DNA of 28,264 bases from a virus. This document shows positions 20,364 to 28,264 of the stretch, in pieces (positions within the stretch are counted from its first letter, which is position 1; every line of letters begins with the position of its first letter). The position numbers were made by a program, and so were the translations under genes. The stretch covers positions 1 through 28,264 of the IMG/VR virus record IMGVR_UViG_3300044627_001907. One strand, written 5' to 3'. Under the pieces are notes generated by a model. The model saw only the letters and a program-made list of their open reading frames with translations, made no database searches and was not told where the DNA came from.

Positions 20364-23300
20364 CTAACCCTCCATCATAGATAATTGTTTAGCAATACCA
20401 GTCTTAGGCCGCTCATCCCGAATCTTATTAATAACAAACTGGATTTGTGCCTCACTCATACCCTGAGCGCGAGCAGCAGGAACCCAAACAGTCTCTACAT
20501 ACTCTTTACGACGCTTCCACTCCTGAGCCGCCTCCAAACCCTTCATAGACTGCTCAGTACGCTTAGAATCATTAATATACTTAAGTACAATAGCACCAAC
20601 AGCATCCTGCCTAACACTAGGCGGAAGAGTACTAGGATTAAGCCTATACGATTTAATACCCAAAGCACTAAACAAACGCTGAGTAGGATCAGCAGCCTCA
20701 GCCGCTTTCATATTAGGAATACTAAGCCGCCAAGGATCCTTAGGATTAGTAGGATCATAATTCTTAATAATATCAGGAGCATTCTCAATAGTTGCATATT
20801 TATTCTGAAGCGCATCAGCCTCATACTCACTATACTTAGCCAACTCTGCAATCTTATAAGGATAAGTAGCCTTCATAACACTACTACCCAAATCCTTACC
20901 CATACCAAAAACTCCACCAGCCTGAGTACCATCCTTCTGTAATCGCGACCAATCAATATTACCATTACGCGGATCAACACCAAGCGTATCCTTAATAAGC
21001 GCATTAAAATAAGGGTTACCAAACTCAAGAACATTAGCATGAGTCTCGCCACCAAATAAAGCACTAAAAGCAGCCATAGCCATATCACCACTAGTACCAA
21101 AAGGACTAAGAGCATTACCGTCAATACGGAAATCCGAATCAGTAATGCCAAACATATCCTTAATAACTTGTGGAACAGGAATAGTCTGCATCATCCAATC
21201 CTCCACACCTTGCTCTAGATTCTGCTGATACCCTTGCTGACCAATATGGTACAAAGCATTACTAGTAATAGGACGATCAACAAGCATACGATACGAGAAC
21301 GTAGCAGAGTGACGCTGCCAAGCATAGAATGGCATAACAACATTACGCATAAGTTGCTCAGCCGCACTAAAATTATGATAATTACCAGACACCGTATTCG
21401 TCATATAACGCATACGATGCTTAAGATTAGCATTAAAATAATCCGAACTACGATCTAACAAGAGGTCACTAGCAGCCTCAAACGGAGTCATAGCATCATC
21501 TCCCGACCGCGCATTACCATTCCAGTCAGTACCATTATCAATATATGCTTGAACCTCTGGGCCACGCATAAACGATTGGAAACCAGCATCATTACGCAGG
21601 AACTGCATAGCAACATTACGACGCATCATCGCTTCCCAAGCGCTCACAGTAGTATAACCACCATGCCAAATATACTTCTTAGCCCACTTCGCTTTAGTCG
21701 TAGCCGGATTACTAAAATCAGAAAGACTCTGCGGATTAGCCGCAATACTCTGAATACCAGCATCCTGCCTATAAACATTACTTTCAGTTTCATAATTTAT
21801 TTGACGAGCAACAGCCTCAGACTCGGCCTTAAAATTAGTAAGTTGAGCCGTAAACCAATCATTATTAATGCCACGCCGCATAGATTCCCTAGCAATCTTC
21901 TCAATCACAGTACTAAGAATAAGAGGAGCAACACTAGGATTAAACATCATCATCATTGCCAAACCACCAATAATATTATTAGAAATAAAACCGGGATTAG
22001 CATTTAGCACAAAGAATTTAAACAAGTTACCCCAACCCTTAACACCCTTAGAGTTAAGAAGTTGTGCTGCCCTTGTATCAGCCTCAATAGTCATCTCAGC
22101 AAGATCCCTATACGCTTGATTAGGAATAGCAAGCACAAAACCATTATCAGGAATTTGATTAGGATCAGAGAACTCTCTAGCAATCCACGCCTTAGTTGTA
22201 GAATGCGTAGTCAAATCTTCTTGAAGAGCCTCATTAAGCCAATCATGCAAACCACCACGAACAATAAACTGTGGCTCACCATTAACCATTCTAACTCCCA
22301 TACCAGAATTAACATCAAGAGTAGAATTAATAGGTTCGAGAGTACCATCTAAGTAACTAGCAAACGCATCCTCTGCTTCGGCACCAACGCCACGCATCCT
22401 AGCAAAATCAAGCGCCTCATCAGCAGTCTCAAAAACACCAACATTATGCATCGTATGATAACCAGAATCAGCAGCAGTCCTACCAGTAACTTGACTAGCC
22501 GGAATAAGCACAGCAGCAGTCTCAGCAAGAGTACGAAGATCCCGTTCAATACGATTCTTCATAAAATTAACTCGCGACTGAATAATGCGACTAAGAGCAT
22601 GTTGACGCATACCAGATAGAGCAACACGATTCTCATTACCAATAATCTGCTCATTCTGCCTAACACCAGTACGACCCGTATCATTAACTTTCTGCGAATA
22701 AAAACGAGCCTCAGGATACACACTAGCCATACCATTAAGAGCACCCTCATACAAGAGTTTACGACCAACATCAATATCTTCTAGAATAGGCGCACCAGCA
22801 CCCTTATTCTTAGCATTAAAGAAAACCTTAGGCAGAACAAAAACCTCATTATTATCTACCAACTTGCCTTCATAAACGGTACCACCACCAACCTCGTGCC
22901 TAAGAGTAGGAATATGAAAAGCCACAAAGTCCTTGCCAACATTATCTTTCGCCTTAATAAGGACAGGACGACCCGGTACACCATAAGAACCCAGACCATC
23001 AGTAAAGACACCTATTCGCTCTAACGCTTCAACAGCAGCAACCATCTGATCCTCACGCTGCTTACGAATAATCGGATCCTTAATATCATCAAACACTGTA
23101 CCAGCCTCATCAGCCTTCTGAGCAATATTAATAAGAGCCTCACGGTTACCACGCGCAGCCAAACCAGTAAGCAATAGATTAGTATTAACCTGTAGAATAC
23201 GATTAGCAAAACGACCAAGACGACCCTTAGTACCACTCTTACCAAACAAACGATAAGGATTAAGACCAAGACCTTCCATAGCCTCCTTATACAATAATTC

Positions 23301-25928
23301 TAATTGCTTAAGAGTACGAGGCGTAGTATCATCATGCGCGATACGCGAACGAGTCGCTTGATCCTGACGATCAAGACGATTATACAAATCAACAGCCTTA
23401 TCTAAATCAAGATTACCAGCCTCATAAGTAGAATCCGCAAGTCGCATATCAAGATCCGTAAGATTCTTATCAAACAAATCATCAAAAGAAGCCGCTGCCT
23501 CTTCAATATCATTAATCGTCTCGTCTAATAATTCTGTTAACTTTAACTCTAAGTTAGCAAGAGTCTTACGAGCACTAGGAATAATCTCTCCCGTATCCTT
23601 ATCACGAGGAAGTTTATCAATCTTATCACGAACCTGTTGGCGCTGAATAGCGGGATTTTGCAAAGGACTAGGACCCGAGCCACCCATAAGCCGCGCCTCA
23701 ATAGCCGCTCGCATAGGAGCACTCAACTCAGTCTCATTATTAATACGCAACAACCTAGCCGCTCGTTGCAACTCAGTAGCAACATCACCCCACTCATACA
23801 CAGCAGCATTCTTAACAGCCTTAGTATAATTATAACGATACGACAATAAAGGCATATCCACTAGTTTACCCGCGAGTTTACCCGTAAGAGTAGGACTAGC
23901 AGACGCATTAATAGTAGCCTTATCAACACCACGACCCACCCAGAAGAACGCCTCTTTTAAGCCCCTTACAATAGGGCTAGCAGGCAATCGATACACAGCA
24001 TTAGGGTTAGCCTCTAATACGCTCTCAGGCTTCTCTAAGACCTTCGTACGAGGCTCAAACAGCGCCGTAGCGCGTACACCCCACCCAGTCTCCAAACCAT
24101 TAAACTCTAAACCAAGCGCCTGCCAACGAGACAACTCTGCCGCAGCAAGATCATCACCATTATAAGCAGCACGAACAGTTTTACGCCAAGTACGAGCATT
24201 CGGAGCCGCATCAAACTTAGAAGCATTAACAGCAGCCTCCGCAGCATTAATAGTAGACTCATCAACAGTACCAAAGATTCGTTGCAAACCCTCAACATTA
24301 TTAAGCCTATCATTAGCAACCTCAGGAGTAAGAATCTCCCTACTAGCATTACGCGCAGCATTAAACGCAGCACGATCAGAAGCCTCAACGCCCATCCGAC
24401 CAGCACCACCAAAAATACGCGCAGACCTACCAGTAGTACCAAACGCAACACCAGCCTTAGCCGTAAAACCCATAATAGGGGCCAGATCAAGAACATCCAA
24501 CGCATACGCAGCCGGATCCTTATTAATCTCCTCACCAAAACGATCATAAGAAGTAGGATCACTCAAACCATCAAGCCACGAACGATCCTTACCACTACCA
24601 TCCTTAGCAAAAGGATCATAATAACGAGTAGAAAAATCCTTCCAAATAGCATCACCCATCTGAAAATCTACATCATCACCCCAACTATAATTATCATTAG
24701 TAGCCCACTTAAACGTTTCTTTACCCGCAATATAAGACTCGTCACCAGCCATAGCAAGACCAGCAGGCAAACCAAGACCCATACGCGCAAAACCACGAAG
24801 AGCATTACCAGTAAAACCAATAAGCCCCTTTTGACTAAGAGGCACATTCTGACCAGACCAGTACGTTTTACGAGCACGAAGAACATCAGAATCAGCCTGA
24901 CCATTCATATACTCAATAGCATCACCAGCCAGTTTATTACCACCAGCACTAGCACCAAAATTATAAGCGCTAGCCACACTACCAACATTACCACTAAAAG
25001 CCGCAGCAGTAGCCGCAACTAGACCAGTACCCACACTAGTAAACCGAGACTGCTCCTCACCACCAACAGCCCTAGCAACAGAACCATCCATGCTAATAGC
25101 GTCAGAAAAAGCATCCTCCATCTCTTTTACTTTCTCAGGATTATACTCACCACGCGAAGACTTAACAAGATAATCCTTATACGCCATATACTGCAAACCA
25201 ACAGCCTTAAGTGCATCATTATTAGTCTTCTCACCATCTTTAAACAATGCTTGCCCATACTTAAACAAGCCTTGAGCATTATTATTCTGATAAGTTACAT
25301 CAACATCATCTTTACGGATCTTCTTATTATCAGTATTAAAAAGAATACCATACTTAGATCCTACTTCAGGCTTATGACCATAACGATCCACATACTTAGA
25401 GCCATTAGTTCCATACTTATCACCAAACGTAGTATACAAATCCGCAAGACGATTAAACTTTTTATCGCCCGGAACAAGTTGAGTAGCCGCACTAACATCC
25501 TTAAGAACACTAGGACTAGTATTACTCATAATACTAAAAGCAAGCATATCCTTATTTTTACGCAAACGATCAAGCGCATAAGCACGTTGCCACTCTTCTC
25601 CCATAAGGCCAAGTGTTTGTTTCTTCTCAGTACGACCATAAATACCAGTATATCCGCGCTGAGACAAATTCATAGCCTCAGTAAACGAGTACTTAGGCTC
25701 ATTAGTATTAGGATTATACGAAGAATAGAATTGGTTACGCGCACTAATAAGTTTATCTTGCTTAGCATAATACTTAGTACGCATTTTTTCGAAAGGACGA
25801 TCAGCCTTTACAGCCTTTTGAAAAGCATTACTAGAAAAGTAATTTGGTTTCTTCTCAGTACTGCCTGCTTGCCACCAACGCAAACCCGTTCCACCAACTC
25901 CACCAGAAGTATTTCGCCCCTCAGCCAT
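20364..25928 (-). CDS. Giant virion protein, likely internal/ejection protein (1854 aa)
   Basis: ATG 25928 with TTGGAGAATAGTT upstream; TAG stop at 20366-20364. By far the largest gene. N-terminal 300 residues polar and repeat-poor, then several Ala/Gly-rich hydrophobic stretches (about 305-345, 375-395), a long coiled-coil region (around 750-880) and a segment near 1370 reading F-K-F-F-V-L-N-A-N-P-G-F-I-S-N-N-I-I-G-G-L-A with a following helix, which resembles the conserved R-N-x-x-G element of large phage internal proteins. No peptidase, transglycosylase or RNA polymerase motif was seen. Likely part of the DNA-ejection apparatus; this is inference from size and place. Confidence 0.6.
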   Translation of the reverse strand: MAEGRNTSGGVGGTGLRWWQAGSTEKKPNYFSSNAFQKAVKADRPFEKMRTKYYAKQDKLISARNQFYSSYNPNTNEPKYSFTEAMNLSQRGYTGIYGRTEKKQTLGLMGEEWQRAYALDRLRKNKDMLAFSIMSNTSPSVLKDVSAATQLVPGDKKFNRLADLYTTFGDKYGTNGSKYVDRYGHKPEVGSKYGILFNTDNKKIRKDDVDVTYQNNNAQGLFKYGQALFKDGEKTNNDALKAVGLQYMAYKDYLVKSSRGEYNPEKVKEMEDAFSDAISMDGSVARAVGGEEQSRFTSVGTGLVAATAAAFSGNVGSVASAYNFGASAGGNKLAGDAIEYMNGQADSDVLRARKTYWSGQNVPLSQKGLIGFTGNALRGFARMGLGLPAGLAMAGDESYIAGKETFKWATNDNYSWGDDVDFQMGDAIWKDFSTRYYDPFAKDGSGKDRSWLDGLSDPTSYDRFGEEINKDPAAYALDVLDLAPIMGFTAKAGVAFGTTGRSARIFGGAGRMGVEASDRAAFNAARNASREILTPEVANDRLNNVEGLQRIFGTVDESTINAAEAAVNASKFDAAPNARTWRKTVRAAYNGDDLAAAELSRWQALGLEFNGLETGWGVRATALFEPRTKVLEKPESVLEANPNAVYRLPASPIVRGLKEAFFWVGRGVDKATINASASPTLTGKLAGKLVDMPLLSYRYNYTKAVKNAAVYEWGDVATELQRAARLLRINNETELSAPMRAAIEARLMGGSGPSPLQNPAIQRQQVRDKIDKLPRDKDTGEIIPSARKTLANLELKLTELLDETINDIEEAAASFDDLFDKNLTDLDMRLADSTYEAGNLDLDKAVDLYNRLDRQDQATRSRIAHDDTTPRTLKQLELLYKEAMEGLGLNPYRLFGKSGTKGRLGRFANRILQVNTNLLLTGLAARGNREALINIAQKADEAGTVFDDIKDPIIRKQREDQMVAAVEALERIGVFTDGLGSYGVPGRPVLIKAKDNVGKDFVAFHIPTLRHEVGGGTVYEGKLVDNNEVFVLPKVFFNAKNKGAGAPILEDIDVGRKLLYEGALNGMASVYPEARFYSQKVNDTGRTGVRQNEQIIGNENRVALSGMRQHALSRIIQSRVNFMKNRIERDLRTLAETAAVLIPASQVTGRTAADSGYHTMHNVGVFETADEALDFARMRGVGAEAEDAFASYLDGTLEPINSTLDVNSGMGVRMVNGEPQFIVRGGLHDWLNEALQEDLTTHSTTKAWIAREFSDPNQIPDNGFVLAIPNQAYRDLAEMTIEADTRAAQLLNSKGVKGWGNLFKFFVLNANPGFISNNIIGGLAMMMMFNPSVAPLILSTVIEKIARESMRRGINNDWFTAQLTNFKAESEAVARQINYETESNVYRQDAGIQSIAANPQSLSDFSNPATTKAKWAKKYIWHGGYTTVSAWEAMMRRNVAMQFLRNDAGFQSFMRGPEVQAYIDNGTDWNGNARSGDDAMTPFEAASDLLLDRSSDYFNANLKHRMRYMTNTVSGNYHNFSAAEQLMRNVVMPFYAWQRHSATFSYRMLVDRPITSNALYHIGQQGYQQNLEQGVEDWMMQTIPVPQVIKDMFGITDSDFRIDGNALSPFGTSGDMAMAAFSALFGGETHANVLEFGNPYFNALIKDTLGVDPRNGNIDWSRLQKDGTQAGGVFGMGKDLGSSVMKATYPYKIAELAKYSEYEADALQNKYATIENAPDIIKNYDPTNPKDPWRLSIPNMKAAEAADPTQRLFSALGIKSYRLNPSTLPPSVRQDAVGAIVLKYINDSKRTEQSMKGLEAAQEWKRRKEYVETVWVPAARAQGMSEAQIQFVINKIRDERPKTGIAKQLSMMEG

Positions 25929-25980
25929 AACTATTCTCCAATCTAATACGCCGGAACATCGTCAAAAGACGGCCTAAGTA

Positions 25981-26652
25981 TTATTTATTACCAATAATAT
26001 TATTCAAACCACCAGAAACGCCTTTAACACCCGTAGTAAGAAGCGCAGCATCCGTGTTGCTCTTCCTAAGAAGATCCTTATACATCTGCTCCCACATAGT
26101 ACTACCACTACCGCCACTACCGCCGCCACTACCACCACCGCTAGGAATTAAACTATTCATACTACTAAACGTAGACAAATAATCCGCCATAGTCTTACGA
26201 CGATTAGCCTTAGTAGTCGCAGCACCCTCACGAGCAGCCGAACGCCTAGTATCAGCACTCTGTTGAGCAGCAAGCATAGTATTAGACTTCTCAACACCAA
26301 GACTAGCCAACAAATCCGCAACATTCTCATTCTGAAGATTAACCATACCACCAATATTAGCATTAGCATCCTCAGAAGCAGAAGAAGACAAACCACCAAG
26401 CATATTCTGAACATTAGCAGCCGCACCACCAACCCTACTAGCAGCCTGAGGAATAGCCGCATAAGCAGGATCATAATACTCTCCAACCTGCGCCTCTAAC
26501 TCCTTCTTCGTAGGCACCCTACCAGCCTCACGCTTATAAAAACGCTCTAAACCAAGATCAGCATTAGCAATACCACGCTGATACAGTTTAGCCATAGCCA
26601 TAGCCTCTTTCTGATTAGTAGGAACCTTAAAACCCTTATCCTTCTTAGCCAT
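25981..26652 (-). CDS. Putative internal virion protein with Gly-Ser linker (223 aa)
   Basis: ATG 26652 two bases after the previous stop, with AGGTTAAT upstream. Lys-rich N-terminus, long Ala/Asn/Ser-rich helical middle, a low-complexity linker of Gly and Ser near 172-184, then a short basic C-terminal part (M-Y-K-D-L-L-R-K-S) and a Gly/Asn tail. No enzyme motif. Its pairing with the similar 213-residue protein and the 1854-residue protein suggests a set of internal or ejected proteins. Confidence 0.55.
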   Translation of the reverse strand: MAKKDKGFKVPTNQKEAMAMAKLYQRGIANADLGLERFYKREAGRVPTKKELEAQVGEYYDPAYAAIPQAASRVGGAAANVQNMLGGLSSSASEDANANIGGMVNLQNENVADLLASLGVEKSNTMLAAQQSADTRRSAAREGAATTKANRRKTMADYLSTFSSMNSLIPSGGGSGGGSGGSGSTMWEQMYKDLLRKSNTDAALLTTGVKGVSGGLNNIIGNK

Positions 26653-26653
26653 A

Positions 26654-27295
26654 TTAACCTACTTTCTTTTTCCAGCCCTTGCCGTCATAAACCCAATTAA
26701 CGCCACCCGGACCCTTATACGGAGTATTTTTCTTAGGATTCTTAGGAGGCTTACCCCCCGGCTTACCATAACCACCCTGTCGCTCAATAGAAGTAGGATT
26801 AGCCGCATAACTCTCAGCCGTCCTATCAGCCGCCGCCTGAGTATTAGCCTGCACAGCATTAGTCATACTAGTATAACTACCAAGATACCCAGCCTGAGTA
26901 TTAGCAAGAGCCGTTTCAAAGTCCCTTTTAGCCGTATCAGCACCAGCAGAAGTCTTATACTCGGCAACCTGCCTACGCTGTGCAGCCAAACCACCAGTAA
27001 GGCCAGCCTGAGCCGACTGCTCAACAGCCATCATCTCTGCATCACTACCAGCCCTACGAATATCAGCAAGAGCACCAACAGAACCCTCCTGCATAAGGCC
27101 ACCACCCTGACCCTGAAGAATCTTCTGAGGATCCCAAGCGCTAGAAGCAGCACTAGTAGTATAATTACCAGAACCATCATTCATAGTATACCCGTACTGC
27201 CTAAATAAGTCTCGCGTAGTCTGTGATGCTTGCATACCAGCCAAAGCAAAAGCATCCCTTGCAATACGATTTTGTTCAATAAGATTATCAGCCAT
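26654..27295 (-). CDS. Putative internal virion protein, Ala/Gln-rich (213 aa)
   Basis: ATG 27295 with AAGGATT upstream, 8 bp after the tail-fibre stop. Residues 1-160 are Ala/Gln/Thr-rich helices without Cys; the C-terminus (175-213) is Gly/Pro/Lys-rich (Y-G-K-P-G-G-K-P-P-K-N-P-K-K) and ends in a basic W-V-Y-D-G-K-G-W-K-K-K-V-G. Composition resembles internal core proteins of podoviruses. No defined family recognised. Confidence 0.55.
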   Translation of the reverse strand: MADNLIEQNRIARDAFALAGMQASQTTRDLFRQYGYTMNDGSGNYTTSAASSAWDPQKILQGQGGGLMQEGSVGALADIRRAGSDAEMMAVEQSAQAGLTGGLAAQRRQVAEYKTSAGADTAKRDFETALANTQAGYLGSYTSMTNAVQANTQAAADRTAESYAANPTSIERQGGYGKPGGKPPKNPKKNTPYKGPGGVNWVYDGKGWKKKVG

Positions 27296-27303
27296 AATAA
27301 TCC

Positions 27304-28264
27304 TTAAAACTTAATGATATAGTTAAGAGTAATATAAGGCTGGAGATTATTGTGTGCAGTAGAAGCATTAGTATTTGCTTTAGTATCAATAACTACATTA
27401 TGTGTATGACCGTTATTCGTTAAAGTATGCGTGTGAGTAGCGTTTTGTCCGTCCGTAGTATGCGCGTGATTAGCACTAATACCACCACTAGTATAGGTAG
27501 TAGTGTCATCATATGCTTGACTAGGGCCAACAAGAGCAAAAACACCACCACTAGCAACAGTTGACACACGTTTCTGCCTAAAACCAGTAGTATGAGTATG
27601 ATTAGCATTCTCAACACCAGTACCATGCGTGTGATAAGCATTACCATTATCAACCGAATATCCCGGCGTATTATTATTACCACTAACACCAGTATTACTT
27701 CCAACAGTATGCGTATGAGCAGCAATACCAGACTCTTCACCCGTAAGTTGAACAGTCTTACTACCACCCTTTTCATTAAGAGCATCGAACTCTGTATCAG
27801 CAGACTTACCAACAGGCACACGACCATTCATATCAGGCAGAAGAAACGTAGTAGAACCATTACCAGCACCATAAGTCTCACCAATAATATCAAACAAACC
27901 ATTATAAGTAGTACGACTAACCGCAGCACCATTACACAACAACCAACCACTAGGCGCAGTACTACCCGCAAAAGGAGCAATCATACCAGCAGGAAGAATC
28001 TGAGTAGTCAAACCAGCATCAAGTTTAGCCGCCGTAACCTGACCATCAAGAATACTAGCCGTAGTAACACTATCATCAGCCAACTTAGCAGCAGTAACAC
28101 TATCATCAGCCAACTTAGCCGTAGTAACAGCACCAGCATTAATCTTACTCGTAGTAACCGCATTATTAATAATCTTAGCCTCAATAATAGCATCAGACGC
28201 AATATTAGCAGCCGCAACTAAACCAGCCTTCCAATAACCATCAGTACCCCAACTACCAGTAAAA
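27304..28264 (-). CDS. Tail-fibre protein with collar domain and His-rich receptor-binding tip (5' end outside window)
   Basis: Open to the window edge on the minus strand (319 residues visible; the TTG at 28113 is internal, not the start). Order: heptad-like repeats (A-K-L-A-D-D-S-V-T), then a phage collar domain with L-P-A-G-M-I-A-P-F-A-G and P-S-G-W-L-L-C-N-G, G-x-x-Y-G-A-G-N-G-S-T-T-F-L-L-P-D-M-N-G-R-V-P-V-G. The C-terminal 150 residues hold many H-T-H/H-x-H motifs, as in T4 gp37-type fibres where they chelate iron in a beta-needle. It should bind the host surface. First visible late gene; the operon starts beyond the window. Confidence 0.88.
   Translation of the reverse strand, partial: FTGSWGTDGYWKAGLVAAANIASDAIIEAKIINNAVTTSKINAGAVTTAKLADDSVTAAKLADDSVTTASILDGQVTAAKLDAGLTTQILPAGMIAPFAGSTAPSGWLLCNGAAVSRTTYNGLFDIIGETYGAGNGSTTFLLPDMNGRVPVGKSADTEFDALNEKGGSKTVQLTGEESGIAAHTHTVGSNTGVSGNNNTPGYSVDNGNAYHTHGTGVENANHTHTTGFRQKRVSTVASGGVFALVGPSQAYDDTTTYTSGGISANHAHTTDGQNATHTHTLTNNGHTHNVVIDTKANTNASTAHNNLQPYITLNYIIKF
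28063..28122 (-). repeat. Two tandem 30-bp repeats in the tail-fibre gene
   Basis: Two near-identical 30-bp units (28063-28092 and 28093-28122, differing at the unit ends) encode successive A-K-L-A-D-D-S-V-T-type decapeptides. The upstream and downstream flanks carry more diverged versions. In-frame unit loss or gain would change fibre shaft length. Confidence 0.8.

Noticed and set aside
28063-28122. CRISPR-like array
   Set aside because: The repeats are direct, contiguous, in frame and coding for fibre heptads; there are no spacers.
1-28264. Integrase, repressor, attachment site or transposase
   Set aside because: None of their motifs (tyrosine or serine recombinase, DDE, repressor HTH with cleavage domain) were seen in any supported gene.

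Overview
This window is part of the genome of a tailed double-stranded DNA phage. No host chromosomal gene, integrase, repressor or transposase is visible, so a lytic phage is the simplest reading. The host is most likely an actinobacterium: the lysis gene at 16874 encodes a domain resembling resuscitation-promoting factor (Rpf), a fold largely confined to Actinobacteria, and the strong Shine-Dalgarno sites, class II ribonucleotide reductase and ArdC-type protein fit. The host assignment is inference. Terminase, portal and capsid genes lie outside the window.

Layout: two convergent transcription units meet at a strong bidirectional terminator (17151-17177). The plus-strand unit (1-17146) is the early/middle region. 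It begins with small acidic unknown genes and an ArdC-like protein, with two copies of a covarying RNA-type hairpin (about 921-974 and 2176-2230). Then come an HhH-like gene, 12 tRNA genes (3963-4879), and a clean sigma70-type promoter (4898-4926) reading into a dense replication and recombination operon: Cas4/RecB-like nuclease, Rad52-like annealing protein, dUTPase, family A DNA polymerase, DUF3310 protein, CHAP endolysin, TOPRIM primase-helicase, resolvase-like nuclease, SSB, a split sigma-like pair, metallophosphoesterase, a 13th tRNA, class II ribonucleotide reductase and an Rpf-like lysis gene. The minus-strand unit (28264 down to 17185) is late: a tail-fibre/collar protein cut by the window edge, two internal-virion-like proteins, a giant 1854-residue virion protein, two small membrane proteins (holin candidates), a basic 160-residue protein and a 745-residue protein with a C-terminal HNH nuclease domain.

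How it fits together: RNR and dUTPase supply clean dNTPs; primase-helicase, SSB and polymerase replicate; the Cas4-like nuclease, annealing protein and resolvase form a recombination set; the tRNAs support translation of A/T-ending codons; the virion proteins probably form the ejection machinery and receptor-binding tip; lysis functions are divided between the two units.

Most unusual points: (1) the DNA polymerase gene is split by a complete family 2 glycosyltransferase ORF sitting exactly in the conserved motif before motif A, and removing 772 bp between two GT dinucleotides restores that motif at its normal length; (2) two hairpins share an identical 11-nt loop while their stems differ by four compensated base pairs; (3) the HNH part of the 745-residue protein has clearly different base composition; (4) a signal-peptide-like ORF is in frame with the Rpf-like enzyme but separated by one TGA; (5) sigma region 2 and region 4 are on separate overlapping ORFs.
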